DNA of 64,000 bases from Lates calcarifer (Eukaryota > Chordata > Actinopteri > Centropomidae): NCBI RefSeq assembly GCF_001640805.2, contig NC_066844.1:7100053-7164052 (forward strand), written 5' to 3'. Positions 16,301-28,800 of the stretch are shown one piece after another. The first letter of the stretch is position 1. The number at the start of each line of letters is the position of its first letter. A program made the translations under genes and the position numbers. A model generated the notes under the pieces. That model saw nothing but the letters and a program-made list of their open reading frames with translations. It was not told the origin of the DNA and ran no database searches.

Positions 16301-16913
16301 GGATAGAGCATACTGTACAACAAATTGCAAGACACCATGAAGTATTTTATAGAAATGCTGCATCCTCTATATGCACACTAAAGGGAGATAAATTAATTAA
16401 TCAACACTAAAGAGATGTCAGCAACAAAAGTTTTATCAATCATTATGTATTTTAATTTTATTTTCCCCTTTTGTTTAATTATTCCAGAAACATTTTCTTT
16501 GACCCTTCCTGAATCTAAGGACTGCAACTTTGAGACACTTCCATCATTCACTGTTCCACTGAAAACACACAACAGTCCAGAGAGCTACGAGTGCTACATG
16601 AGTTGTGCGGTGACAGGAAACCCCAGACCCCATGTTACCTGGTACAGAAATAATGTCAGCCTCAATACCAACACTAACTACTACATCACCAATACATGTG
16701 GAGTCTGTTCCATGGTTATACTCAAAGTTGGGCCCAAGGACAGTGGAGATTACAAAGTCATAGCAGAAAACTCTCTGGGCAGAGTGGAGTGTTCAACTAA
16801 ACTTGTTGTTAAAGGTAAAAACCCCCTCACCAGTTTTTGGTACATCTTATATTCTGTTCGTTTGGCTACATGTTGTAACAGTTCCCCTCTCTTCTCCTCC
16901 CCCTCCAGATTAG
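8922..16913 (+). CDS. igfn1: igfn1 tandem copy B, complete (23 coding exons, 1397 aa)
   Basis: Complete IGFN1-family gene. Exons: 8922-8973, 9205-9327, 9430-9566, 9717-9816, 9915-9956, 10052-10097, 10208-10391, 10553-10666, 10813-10975, 11114-11386, 11500-12075, 12162-12286, 12379-12520, 12647-12940, 13051-13347, 13451-13630, 13816-13944, 14033-14341, 14451-14536, 14693-14885, 15644-15940, 16488-16814, 16909-16913 (total 4194 nt). Domains by residue: variable head 1-17, RSRVPGV segment 18-58, Ig1 59-137, MyBP-C-like helical motif 167-228, Ig2 229-320, Ig3 321-411, linker 412-603, Ig4 604-692, Ig5 693-790, FN3-1 791-889, FN3-2 890-992, FN3-3 993-1095, Ig6 1096-1188, FN3-4 1189-1287, Ig7 1288-1396. 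The start codon was chosen because exon 1 ends in phase 1 and joins G|TG to give V-R-I-K-K-R-S-R-V-P-G-V, matching the family's N-terminal motif. The donor after 15940 is GC, not GT. The family is sarcomeric; muscle expression is inferred. Confidence 0.92.
10553..11386 (+). CDS. igfn1: copy B exons 8-10: Ig2 and Ig3
   Basis: Exons 8 and 9 (phase 0 junction after YLFK) encode Ig2, ending in the PEDAGLYQVEVDGVKIFSTD strand. Exon 10 (273 nt, the same length in B, C and D) encodes Ig3 with EREDAVFECVIS, ITWMGKNVSLEQGDKYDI and the closing GLKSCNAWLIVE. Confidence 0.87.
11500..12075 (+). CDS. igfn1: copy B exon 11: A/E/K helical linker plus acidic tract
   Basis: A single 576-nt exon. It opens with KKKARKTTRAGGGG, shared with copy C. 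A long Ala/Glu/Lys-only stretch follows, including nine consecutive Ala and many KAK/EAE steps, which should form a charged helical rod. Next come a Lys/Thr-rich patch, a run of about 20 mostly Glu residues, and the closing KRKRVRAGPLVPDT, whose RxGPxVxDT core is also in copy D. The composition differs sharply from the flanking Ig exons. Confidence 0.88.
12162..12940 (+). CDS. igfn1: copy B exons 12-14: Ig4 and Ig5
   Basis: Ig4 is split in phase 0 after GVWYKDGTE (exon 12, 125 nt; exon 13, 142 nt), and closes with DDAGKYRCEADGRKTEAVLS. Ig5 is the 294-nt exon 14 (DPPRINPDDLTEF; QWYNEGEELLED; KIKIKNECGTTEA). Confidence 0.88.
13051..14341 (+). CDS. igfn1: copy B exons 15-18: FN3-1, FN3-2 and FN3-3
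   Basis: FN3-1 is one exon (DKPTPPLGPVDI; FKWRPPKNNGGSPITDYILE). FN3-2 uses two exons with the break after NPPDEPIK. FN3-3 is exon 18 (PPGKVIDLKVTDSTYTTLSL; AMYWVRVVATNEGG). All outer boundaries are phase 1-1, so FN3-3 can be skipped or lost without a frameshift, which is what copy C shows. Confidence 0.88.
14451..16913 (+). CDS. igfn1: copy B exons 19-23: Ig6, FN3-4, Ig7 and stop
   Basis: Ig6 is exons 19-20 (VKPQFTDKKIKNF; WLKDGLPVPKHVTVSN). FN3-4 is exon 21 ([30 protein letters not shown]). Ig7 is exon 22 with ECYMSC and TCGVC. Exon 23 gives D plus TAG. The phase needed after exon 21 is 1, which puts the donor at GCAGGT (15941). Confidence 0.86.
14898..14930 (+). repeat. (AAAT)n simple repeat in copy B intron 20
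   Basis: Short tandem AAAT/ATAA array ending in a poly-A run, just downstream of the copy B exon 20 donor. It is typical intronic low-complexity DNA. Confidence 0.7.
15240..15396 (+). mobile_element. degenerate hAT-like MITE fragment in copy B intron 20
   Basis: The stretch ends TTATAGACAAATCAATTGTC..AATCGGCAGAG..GTTAGTTGTAG. This resembles the 3' half of a very common teleost non-autonomous repeat whose ends carry a GCAACTA-type motif and GATTAATCG units. Its borders are fuzzy. Confidence 0.4.
15974..16240 (+). mobile_element. hAT-like MITE in copy B intron 21
   Basis: The sequence contains AGTCGATTAGTCAATTAGCTGATCAACAG, AACAATTTTGATAACTG, AAAAATGCCAAACATTTGCT and TGTGAAGATCTGCTGCTTCTC in the order found in a widespread teleost interspersed repeat. 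It lies directly after the unusual GC donor of exon 21. The assignment to a hAT-like family is from memory of the consensus. Confidence 0.5.
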
Positions 16914-17092
16914 GATAAAGATGTGAACTCCTGAAGATGCCTGCTCCATTTAAATGAATGAAAAGGAAAGGATTTGCCAATCTGAAACCTGCTGTTATCT
17001 TTTTGTTGTTGTTGTTGTTGTTGTCGGTTGGTTGGTTGTTTGCTTTTTGTGAACTACTGAATTTGTGTGTTTCAAACTCTGTGACAAAAAAA

Positions 17093-17098
17093 AATAAA
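17093..17098 (+). terminator. polyadenylation signal of copy B
   Basis: AATAAA lies 180 nt after the copy B stop codon, following a TTG repeat and an A-rich run, and is the first such signal in the 3' UTR. Confidence 0.6.
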
Positions 17099-20000
17099 GG
17101 CTGAAAGAGAGAAAGAAAGGAAGAACGGTTGATAACTTTACACAAATGTTTGAGAGCACTAACACCAAAAGTCAGATTCTGTTGTAGTCAAAAGGAAATT
17201 CTATTCAATTTATCTACTTCATGCAAAGAGGACTTTGACAAGGGACATCTGAGACTCAGCATTAGTGATATGCTAATCTCGCACAAACACATTTATTTAT
17301 TGACCTATTTTTCCCTGAGCTATGACTATAGTTAGCTTCCTCTGCTGACAGAGACATGTACTGGGTTTTCTAAAGTTACTACCTCATGGAAAAATAGTGT
17401 GTATGTTTAGTGTTTGAATTATTAATCGTTGTGCCAAAATGCAAATAAATCCACTGTCCAAAGTGAACTACAGTGTCTTACTTTATCCTTAATTTAATCA
17501 CGAGCCTATCACTCCATATATACCAAAAGACCACAGCCACTTTAGCAGCTCTGTAAGACACTTAAGCGCTACAGTGGTTGGAGCTAAATACTAGTGTCAC
17601 AGAATAATAATGTTCATGCACAGAATGATAATGTTCATATGCAAATGTTAAACAGGTCAAACTAGGTTCACCACCATGGTTTAGCAAGTCAACACAAAGT
17701 ACAAAGCTGAGACAGAATATATTGGACAAATTGTGACCATGGTGATATCACAGAAAAAGTCAGGCACTGACTCTTGAATCAAGCCATTAGGGTACACTGT
17801 TTAGGTGGCATAATTGTATGTTAAAAGTCTGTTGCCAAAGAATCTAGTAGATATTAGATATTCTATTAGATAAGTAAAATTGTGACTAGCTAGACAAAAA
17901 GTCTCACAATCACCAAAGCTAACAGAATTTATTCTCTTAGCTCTTAGCTCCTATATTTATTGTTGTATTCAGGCACAATCCATTCATTCATCATTTTGTA
18001 ACACCAAATATAAACTCATGTTTTGCAAACAAAATACCACAAACACAAATTGCATATGTTTTTATAGAGGCCTAAGATATACTAGTTTTTGCTTTTTAGT
18101 GAACTTAATAAGCAATCAAGTATATCATCATTTATCAGTGTTTTGTTTGCTGCAATCACATTCAGTTTAACATGTAGGCGTGGCTATCTGTAAGGTATTT
18201 ATTGTGCCTTTCCATTTTGTAACTTCACGTGCACTGCTTCCGCTTTGCCAACTGTCACATGGCTTCAAATTTCTCTTTTACGGCGAGCATGTGTTTGCAC
18301 ATTTTCAGAGGATATTGCATGTCTATTATGGAAAGTCATAAATGATAAAATTTCATGTGCATGAGTAAGTGCAACCTTGCAAACAACTGCGCATCTTCCT
18401 GTGTATGGTCCTGGGATACATTAATACCATCAGTAGCCACGTGGCATGCTGTTATTACTGACACAACTCTGTACTGGGAGGTTACTGTGCTGGGCATTGA
18501 CCTTTAAAAGCCTATAACCACATGGCAATAGTATTTAGCAATACCTCATAGTGATTGTCTATAAAATCATTATGAGGTTTGATTATAACATCTGTATTGG
18601 ATCAATGAAATATGTTTTAGCAATGAAAATATATAAGAAAATGAGTCTGCCAACGCACAGATGGGGTTACCTCTATCCATAGGGTTGTGTAATGTAAGCT
18701 TGTTTCGTCATTGTTTTGCATGGTAGAATTCAAAGCTCCTGACTTCAGTGACCCCTTGCAATAAATGCCTTCAAGAACATCAAGGCTCACATATCAACTT
18801 CCCATGCCTGAGAACAGTCATAGTTCCTGTGCCACGCATCTACTTTTATTACTCTGCTGGAAATATCCACACACACACAATCGTGCTCAAACTGAGCATA
18901 GCTCTGTTATTACTAAGGCCAATAACTGGGCTGTGGTTTAAAGTGCCAGCAACCCAGACTCCATGAGGAATCTGAATGATTCCTAACGTGTACAGTAAGT
19001 AAATACCCTCATGGTGCTGATACTCAGTACATTTTTCATTATTGAAAAGTATTTTCTCTGTGACATTAAAAAATGTTAAATTAACTAGTAAAAGTTGTTG
19101 TTAACCATAACACCTAACTTATGGATTTTTACATCTATATACAATTGTTTTAATTTTTCTCATAAGGCTGGTGCAGTTCTAAAGCAGCTATGCTGTGTTA
19201 CTGTTACTGGCTGTGGATTTATAGTAACACCAGCATCCCTATGATTTTTACACTCAGAATTAATGCTAATGATTGCTTCTCTGTGCTCAAGATGCAATAT
19301 GAGCATAAATCATAGGAGACACAACAGTAACTTCTGAGAGGAACTCCTACCTAATTATACTTCCTTAAAAAGCAGGTTTAAAGCAGGTTTACAGAATAAA
19401 GCTGAGTGAATCAAGAGAGCTGTCCTCAAAGGAGCAGGCTGATGTGTTTTCCACAGCCACACAGTTTTGGCATATCTCATCTTAAACACAAGATGGGTGA
19501 CATATTCATCATCATTGTACAATTTTATTTCTACCATATATCAAAACAACTATCTCACTACATGCCTACTCACATCTGGTCATATCTGTCAGCCTAATAA
19601 AACTGAGACTGCACAGCCATGTGTGGCCCAAATTAAATACACGTGGACGTGCAACCTGTCACCTGTAGGCATGGAGCATATGGTGTATATGTGCTTTTTC
19701 TGTTTTTCCCCCAGACGGTTTTAACACCAACAGTGAGGCTAGCTGTTTATAGAATACCCTGAGTCATAAAATATATGAGAACATCCTCTGTTGAGGCAAA
19801 TTTACATTTAAATTAGTTTCAGCTAAACCCTACCTTTTAATGCTTAATAACACTTACAGAGCATCATCAAGTGGATCTGGTACTTAGCTTTGAATTGGTC
19901 ATAGCTGCTTTACAACAGTATTGCCTTTATTACTTGCTGGCTACCACCTGAAATTAGCCATAATTGTTTTCTCCTGCTTTATTATTCTTAGTGAAGGTTC

Positions 20001-21049
20001 ACCAAAACACAGCCCTATGTGGTGAGACTGTTACACAATGTTCATAGGCCGAGTTAGGCATACAGTAAAGTATAAATAAAATGATTTCAGTGCCGATATA
20101 ATGCCTTTACGATTGGATATATTGGTATTTTGAGGTGAAGCTAATAAAAACACTACCTGAGGCTGTAAAAACACAACTGATATCTCACTTAGGCATCCAC
20201 AAACTACCTCTACTTTAAAGCAGTACATCAATTCCAAAGTGACCATAAATATTGTAACATTAAAAGACCTCAAAGACAAGCCTGTGGCCAAATGACAATT
20301 TATGAGATTACACTTCTGTGCTCACACTGTCAACCGTGTATTATGTTCACAGTTGCTATTCAAGACTGCTTAGAGATTCCCTGTAAACACAGTGTATTTT
20401 TAGTTGGTGTCAATAGGAGTCATTAGTGCATCTAAACACTAATGCGTTTTGTTGTTCTCATAATTTCATAAGAGTGTCAACACTAGCATACTTGGCTGTC
20501 AACACTAAGCTCTGGCTTCAAACTTGCTCTTACTTTCAGCTCCACAGTCCAAGCACAACAATACTGACTGACATAACCAAGACTGACAAATGTAACAAAA
20601 CAAAGACTGAACACAAATCTGTCCTCATAAAAGTCAAATACAAAACTATACTTGACTTCTACACATCTCCTGCTAAAATTTACCTTGCCAAATCTAGGAA
20701 GCGAGAGTAATCTGCAAAAGTTGTAAATGATTATGAGAAAGGATCAGGATACCTGCCATGAGGAGAGAATATTACAAAACATAGTTGACTCAAAAATAAA
20801 ATTTCACCCGTGCAATATAATGAATAGAAAGCCTATGGTCAAACAGAAAATGCATCTCATTTCGACTACATCTCCTAAAGAAGCTCTTGCATTTGTCAAC
20901 AAGAAGCCACAGTCATGGTCATCCCAGTATGAGGCTTGTAGCCAACCTTGGCTTTCCCTCCTCCCCCTTTTGCTAGAGGTTGTGATTTATGCCAAAAACA
21001 AAAAAGCAATCCTCTTTCTTGGCAGGCACCATGTCTGACAACGTGGGTG

Positions 21050-21168
21050 CTTCTTGCAGAGTCATTGGCATTCCTGTACAGATTTAATAGCTGGTGGACC
21101 AGGGAGGCAACACTCAAATATCAGACCGGGAAGCAGAACCACTCAAGAGGATCACAGGAGTAGTGAGG
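21050..21168 (+). promoter_or_regulatory. candidate 5' non-coding exon of copy C
   Basis: A purine-rich stretch ends at GGAGTAGTGAG|GTAAGTTC, a near-consensus splice donor. The copy C first coding exon has a good acceptor (CTGTTGCAG ending 25792) 45 nt before its ATG, so an upstream untranslated exon is expected. The exon start and its assignment to copy C are inferred. Confidence 0.25.
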
Positions 21169-23862
21169 TAAGTTCATCATTCGTCTTACATACAGCACCA
21201 GGCTTAGACAGAGGTGTTAAGCATTGAGAGCTGGCTACAGTCTTTAACACTAAACTAATCCTGTGACTGATTCACTATTAACATCTAAGTCCAGTGATAA
21301 CAGAGTTAATGTGGCAAACTGTGGAAAGTGTTTGCCAATAAACACAACTGAGCTGTCAAGTTTTAACAAGTGATCTGATATGTACAGTGCAGCAATTATT
21401 CACGTTAATGAGTACAGTAAAATCGCTTCCTAATTTTGCTGCTCTAATGTTCATGCAAATTTTTTTGTTTCTTTTGTTTGTTTGTTTTTAGTATTAAATT
21501 TTTGATTTAGATTCAAATTAGTAGTCATTAGCTTGCCTGAATAAGTTGAGGCACCTGAGCAGTTCATATAACAGCTTAAGTTTGTTGGTCACCAGAACTT
21601 ATGCACTTTATTTTATCAATTTGGTGATTTATTAATATCCATAATTATTTCAATATGATCTGTCATACACAGATTTCTTATCTAACAAACATATAAACTA
21701 CTTAAAGACCATTAACAACTACAGTCCTTTAATGACTTCATGGCTAGTCTTTTTTACTCACCTAACACCTTGGAAAAAAAAATATTTTAGTACCATTCTC
21801 TTTCAGTTTTATATTCTCTACAACATTGCCCGGGTCCCTGCTTCATTTTTTCAATTGTTTCTCCAATTGTTTCTTCTCCTATTACTGCTACTGAAAAAGA
21901 TAGATTGCAAAACATTAAATGTCTCTGCAGCTAAAGCAAAACTGGTAATAACCCAAATTAAGAAAACCTGCCACTCTCAGCTATTGCACATGCTCAGCAA
22001 CATCAATTCCACAGATAGCAACATGCTCTCCTTAGCAGTGCCTTGCTTTTAATCATTTTTATGATGCTCTCAGTCTCTGAGTATACTCCCGTGCTGTGTT
22101 TCAGTACTGGTCACATGAAACCCATAAAACCAACTCTCACAGCAAGAAGGCTGTTACTGTGGGACCACATCAGAAGTCACGTACATAGAATAAGCTTAAG
22201 CAGTCTTAAATTCAAACAGTGCAGCTCAAATGTTTGTTGACAACAAAAACTTCACAGTTAAATGGTAAGCAATTTGTTGTCATGGGAAGTGCTCATCATA
22301 TTTTCTCCAAGTATAGTTACAGTATATTTAGCACAACATCTTTTCAGTTATCATATACAGTAGCGCTTAAAAACATAAAACGATTATGACACTGACATTT
22401 TGCTGTACTGACAAACCAAGTAAGATACAAATTTAAACTGACTCATCAATAATTTGGATGTAGTAAAGATCAATTACATATCTTTTTTTTCTGTCTCAGA
22501 ACACCAGAATAAGGTGATCCACTGAGCGGGTTTCACGATCCTACGAGTCACTCATCATGCCAACAGTGATTTACAAGCATATTAAGATGTTCGGGATGGG
22601 ATGTTCGCAGTTTTATGTGGCATGTGACCTATCATATGACAATCCACAGCCGTGCACCATCGACACCCTAGAATATCATGTGCCTATACTGGTGGTATAG
22701 GCAGGGGTGCTGGGTTTGTGCATACACTGTACTATACATGAGCGAAGTTGCAGTAGGTAAACATCTAAGAAATCAAAGTACAGTGTGTCCACTTTATGAA
22801 CAGTTTTTCATCAGTTTTATAGAACATTTAATAATATTGATACATTTCATGTTATTGTTCATTTGGGTTAATTTTAAAAAAGAAAAAGAAAAAAAGTCAT
22901 GTTTCACCAAACTTGCACCTTATTCAATTGAATGACCATATTTTGGTTGACACCTCTATTCAACAAGCCCAGGCCCGGGAGAATTATTTCAGTTATGAGT
23001 TGTCTAGTTTGAAGTCAGGATTTAGTTCTGAAATAGGTACTCTTGCTTGTGCCGCATGGCTAAAAGCTCCAACAGCGTATCTGCCCCACTACCGACAGAG
23101 TTAAAGACAAAAAGTCAGTTAGTCAGTTGGTCAGTTGGTCAGTCACTCAACCACTGAGAGTGTGTGTCTATCTGTATTTGCCTATTCACCTTGAGATATA
23201 GGGAGCTTTACAACCTAAGGTGACTGATGCACTGCTTAAAATACCTTGCTCTGCTATTACATCAGAGATGCAAAACTATGCAGCTCATGCACAATGCACA
23301 GTCCAGTCAGGACTGGAGGACACCTCAAATAGTTTGGACCAGTTCAGAACTACACAGCCTGTAGTGACAAGTGGCAGGGCTATTAGTTATACTTTTGACT
23401 GGTCTTGTGGCAAGAGAAATTGTTTCAGAGTGAAGAGTTGCAGAGTTCACACAGCATCCCAATCAATGCCTCACATTTATTTCAGTCACGCACCTAAAGA
23501 GCATATCCAGCCTGCAACAGGAATGAGTCACTGACACTTCCTGTATGGATATCCTTGCTCTGGATTGTTTTAATCGATTTTCCAAACAAACAGTTGCAAA
23601 TATACAGTATGTTTCTGTGTGTGTGGTGCAGACTATAATCAATCTTTGGAACATAAGCAACTCTAGACCAAAGCTGTGAACCAGCTTTGCAGCTTGCAGC
23701 TGCCAGAAAAGAGCTCTAAGCAATGTCCTGTCTGTTATCACAGTCACCTTTACCACAACCTACCTTTGAGGCTACACTGTGATTAAGATGTAAATTCTTG
23801 AGGCATACAACAGAGAATGACTTGAGTAATGATGAGTAATTTACTGCAGATAAATTAACCCT

Positions 23863-23866
23863 AATA

Positions 23867-23928
<62 letters not shown>
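23863..23928. repeat. (TA)n followed by poly-T tract
   Basis: About 26 nt of alternating TA run into an uninterrupted T tract of nearly 40 nt. This is low-complexity DNA, and its length is likely to be unreliable in an assembly. Confidence 0.85.
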
Positions 23929-23930
<2 letters not shown>

Positions 23931-24004
23931 AAAAAGCAAACCTTTCTCAGAAGGCAAACATCAAATTCCAGTTAAAGGTGCCTCGTTTTCTTGCAAAGAC
24001 AGTT

Positions 24005-24298
24005 TCTGGAGGCTATCCCAGTTGACAGTGGGCAAGAGGTGGGGTACACCCTAGACAGATTGCCAGTCCATTGCAGGGCCAACATATATTCACGCTCATA
24101 TTCACACCTATGGGTGATTTAGAGTCACCAGTTAACCTAACTTGCATGTCTTTGGACTGAGGGAGGAAGCCGGAGTACCCGGAGAGAACCGACGCAGGCA
24201 CAGGGAGAACATGCAAATTCCACACAGAAAAGCCCCAGGCGAACTAGGGATCGAACTGTGAGGCGACAGTGTGAACCACTACATCACAATGCTGCCCA
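24005..24298 (-). mobile_element. tRNA-like SINE or related teleost interspersed repeat
   Basis: Read on the minus strand it starts GCAGCATTGTGATGTAG and includes GTTCGATCCC (a Pol III B-box-like motif), TGCATGTTCTCCCTGTG, CGGGTACTCCGGCTTCCTCC, GACATGCAAGTTAGGTTAAC and a GGTGTACCCC end. This order is characteristic of a highly abundant teleost repeat. Confidence 0.75.
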
Positions 24299-24426
24299 GG
24301 CTGGCTACAATTTTATACAAATGCATATTTATTAGTATCAGTATTGATAAAAATTACAAATGTTACTAACGTTGGTGTGACTGTGTCTTACACATTAAAG
24401 GAAAAAACAAAATAATAAATAAAATA

Positions 24427-24665
24427 GTGTCTTAGTAAGGTGTTGGGCCACCTAAAGCCACCAGAACAACTTAACTGCACCTAGGCATTGGTCTTTGATG
24501 ATGGCGGTAAAGAGCACTTTCTAATTCATCAGTCCAAAATCTCTGTTCCGCTGTTCTGGTGAGATCTGGTGACTGCAAAGGCCATAGCAAACGATCAACA
24601 TCATTTTCATATTCATCAAATCAGAATGGTTTGAATGACCCCCCATACCCTGTGTGGAAGGACTT
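24427..24665 (-). mobile_element. Tc1/mariner transposase fragment
   Basis: The minus strand reads CAGTCACCAGATCTCACC, matching the codons for the SPDLNPIEH-type motif of Tc1-like transposases, and ends in a stretch like the conserved EAVLxARGGPTP terminus (GTTGGGCCACC on the plus strand). Internal parts are deleted or mutated, so it is a dead relic. Confidence 0.6.
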
Positions 24666-25837
24666 GCAGTTGCTAGGTTTCTCCACTCATTTACCCAGGT
24701 TTTTCCTCAAAATTTTCACCATTCTGTATATGCCCAGCATTTAGTTGGCTTTCTAAACAAATAGAGACATTTCTGAAAATCCTCTTAAGCCATAGCATCA
24801 CTGAATCCATTATAATTAATGTTCCATCAGTCTATTTTAGTAATGTGACATTTGTCATTCTAAAGTTAGTAACCATATGGGTAATGAAAGATTGCTATGT
24901 ACAAGAAGAGATCCCTGCTGCGAATGGCAGATGATGAAAAAAAGTTAATTTGAAAAGCATAGAATCATTTTAACATCGAGCCAGCATGCTGCAGCTTAAC
25001 AAAACAACAGAAACTCTTGAATAATGATAGTAAGAAATTACATCAAGAGGTTAATATGAAATTCTACACGCCAGCTCTAATTTTAAGAGGATTTTATTTT
25101 TGGGGAATGTGATAACCCTCAGTGTACAGCCAGCAGTTCCATGGCATGAAGCCACAGATGATCATGTTTTGTGTCTTTTACTGTAAACTGTAAGTCTTCA
25201 GTTGAATCATGGCCAAAGGTAATGCTTGGCAGACTTTTTTCTAGACAAAAGATATTTTTGACAGTCACACTTGCTTTAAGAACTACCATAATAGGTTTTA
25301 CTTTTGTCCCTGTTTTTTCAGGAGCTGCAACTTCCTTACTTTTAAATTAATAAATCCGTTCAGTCTCTCCAGGAACTTAAGATTTTCCATAAAAATTAAT
25401 ATAAATTTAACTAATCCTAGCATTACTCAAGAAGGCCTCCACAATAGTTGAACATAAAATTATCATATTGGAAGAGTGCATTTGCAAATCAGCCAAGCAC
25501 TTAAATAATTTAATAAAGAATCAGCCAAGGCTGAACCAAATCAGAACCTCACTTAGTCTCAAGTTGTCCAACACCACGGGAACTTTTTTGCCATCAGCTG
25601 AGGCTCTGAGACAGGGATCCCGCCTAAACTGAATCGTTAACAAATACAATCTTCTCTACAAAATAATACTTGAAAGCTCCTGGTGAATTATTAGTTGTAT
25701 TCTGAAAGACTAAGAAGCAAAAAGTCTTTCCTGCTATTTGAACAGACTGGTAGTACTTATTGTACTTAAATCTCCTCCATCATCTGTTGCAGTTGGGAAA
25801 ATTTTACTAAGTCTATCCAGGAATCAAAGGACCCACG

Positions 25838-28800
25838 ATGTTTAGAAGATCAAAAGCAGCAGATGGAACAGCCACTGGCCAAGGTGAGCATTAAAGAGTG
25901 ATCTTATTTTCTACATTAAAGAAGAACATCCAATATCAAGCAAAACAAAATCATTTCCCTTCATCAAATTGTCAATTTAGGATCTTAAGATACAGTTGCC
26001 CTCATGAGGCAGGAAAGCCAATATACAGTAGGTACATGGATAATATTTCTAACTTATATTTAATACAAAGGAATCTTCAGTAAATATTTGACTTTCCTGA
26101 CAAGCTCTGACAAAGTAATGAGATGACACATCTAACAGGATTGATAGAACAAGGTTGGCAAAGACATCATGAATAAACCTGAAGGAAATTGTGAAAATAT
26201 CTATTAACTTTCTACATCTATGTCTGTTTGACACATGAAATAGTTGATTATTTGCAGTTATCAAGGCTGCCCCTTACTCATAAAGACTTCAGGTTATGCT
26301 TTCAGGGCTTGACTGTATTGCTATCCAAATTGGACTGACTTATTCAGAATGTTCAAGGCTGCAATTTGTCCATCAGCAACTGTAATAACACTGTACAACA
26401 GCACACAATCTACTGAACACCAACAGCTCTGAGCAACATTGTGATTTAACCTTGTGGCTAATGGCTAATCTCAAAATGTAGCCATTCAGTGCACAAGATG
26501 CTTCCTCATTTCTGTTCCTCAGTTTAATTATTTTAGTCTAATCTATAATTCAATGCTAATACCATGCTGACATGTTCTGTATATGCTCTTTAACATGTGC
26601 CTTATCAGGTCCTGATGCAGACAGTTGCAGTGGTAAGGGGAAAACAGAGAAGCCCAGCTCTTTTTCTCTCTTCTGCTCATGACAGCATGAAGAATTGATA
26701 TGCAATGGATTTATTAATACACCATATGATTGCACATATATTTTGTGCGTGGATATGTAAGTGCATCACTACATATCTGTCAGGCATGGATTCCTGAGGA
26801 AAAAGGCTACAAAGATAAATCGTATTGAAATGTAGATGTGCATTGACACAAGAGAGCCGTCTACACCAGAGCCAAATTCTGTATGTACTGTGTAGATCCA
26901 ATGACGATAAACATTAAACATTCTAATATTTCATGTATTAGAATGAGTCTCAGCATGGTTAATGTGAGTGATGATTTGATTACAAAACAACAACAGATTT
27001 TGAAAGCTGGATATGATCACGATCATGTTTTCCATTCTTTTCTCTTTTCAAGTGTCACATTTATTGTCACTGACATTTCACTTTCCAATGCTGACAGTGG
27101 GGATCAGGAAAAAATCTAAGGTCCCCGGGGTGATGATTACACAGTTTATTGAGACGCTGCCAGAGGGAACGAGCCATCCAGACTTCACCCGCAAGCCAAT
27201 TGCTTTGACCATCCAAGAGGGTAGGACTGATAGTGAAAGAATAATTTCAAACATTAATATCACAAAATATTCCAAGGTTGGATTTACATGATTCTGCATA
27301 ATGGATTAGATCCATGAATTTTGTGCAAGGCCAGCGGGAGCAGAGCCCTGCCATTCAACACCCAGACTCCTGTGTCAGTCAGATAAAATTAAACACACAC
27401 ACAGGCACACCCTGACCTTGATTAAAAACCAAGAGGAGTGATAATAGTTCCAAAAAAAATCTATGCTGTTACAATTTTACATAAGATAAGTTCTCAACTG
27501 TTTCAGTGTGGTGGTGTCATACATATATTACAAATCAATACTTATACTGAATAACCCAGACATATTTGAAATATATTAGCATCTGTTTCCTGTGTTTCCA
27601 AAAGGATATGAGTATGAGCTGACCTTGTTGTGTCTTTTTCTTTTTTTTTTTTTTTAAACAGGAAAATTTGCTTTTTTTAAAGCCATTGTCACTGGAGAGC
27701 CGAAGCCAACGGTAACATGGAGCCGGAATAATGGAGACGTGTCTGATACTTCAAGATACCAGACCAAATATGATCCTAATTCCAATGAGCATACATTCGA
27801 GGCAAGTGATATGGGATATCAAATTGCCGAGATAGTACACAGCAAGATGTTGATGTAAAGGAGCCATAAAAAGAGAGAGAGAAAAATGGATTAATAGAAA
27901 GAGAGACAGAAATATAAAGAGGAAGGAAATAGATAACATCAAGGTCATTCAGTCTTCTGACCCATCAGTTTGCTTTGCCAATTACATTTTCTATAATAAG
28001 GGGATTTCACTCATCCTGAGAGGAGCACACTCAACAAACGTCAGTTTCATCAAATGGACCCCATAGCCTGTCAACTCACAGCTGTTTGAGGTTGAAAATG
28101 TAAAATAAAGGGCATGCGGTTACACATCAGGAGGCCATCTACCAAGTGTGCAGTGCCTGTGACTGGTCTACAGTTTTAATCAAATTGGTTTGTCCTGTGC
28201 AATATGTCACAAATGGGACACATATCTATTTCTATTATAGTACAGTGGATCCTGTATGAATGTGATTCCAAACCAGGGGTAGTTGTACCATAATGAGAAC
28301 ATCTGCAGTTGCCAGTGGGCACAGAGAAAAACTGTGAAGTAACTTTAGGGAAAAAAACAATTGTGGTAAAAACTAGTTAGTGACTAAGCAAAAGTTAAAA
28401 TTGATTGCTAGAATTAATGGATAAATACTAAACCTAATGAAAATCAGAAAAAAAATACACAAAGCTTAAAGCAGCACCATGTAACTTTTGCTGAGCAGCA
28501 TGATGCATTTCTCATGGGAGATCATACTCACTCAATCCAAGTTGCATTGTGCAAGAACAGGGGTTTATTCAATCATGTTAGATAACATCTAAATTAAGAT
28601 CATTTCAACTTAAGCGCATTTGGAATGAGACAGGTGGTGTCGATTAACAGGAAATTCAGCTTCTCAGATAGGGCTGTGGAAGTACATAAAGCAGAAAAAG
28701 GTTGGGCAACCACTGCAATATCATATAAAACTTACTGACAAACTACTTCACCCACTGGATGCCATTATATTAGCATATCTTATGTCTTTCAGATGCCAAA

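Larger units (their letters stand above)
17100..25790. other. intergenic region between copy B and copy C
   Basis: The region is AT-rich with no exon recognisable from the igfn1 plan and no other gene. Open stretches on both strands are short and lack any family resemblance. It holds a candidate 5' non-coding exon of copy C (about 21.05-21.17 kb), a (TA)n-(T)n tract (23863-23928), a SINE-like element (24005-24298) and a Tc1/mariner remnant (24427-24665). Confidence 0.5.

Noticed and set aside
20426..21163. Several 70-100 codon open stretches around 20.4-21.2 kb
   Set aside because: No conserved motif, no consistent splice partners, and unbiased codon composition; treated as chance, apart from the candidate non-coding exon ending at 21168.
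23108..23145. Short TCAGTTGG-type direct repeats
   Set aside because: Too few and too short to be a CRISPR array or satellite; simple slippage in eukaryotic intergenic DNA.
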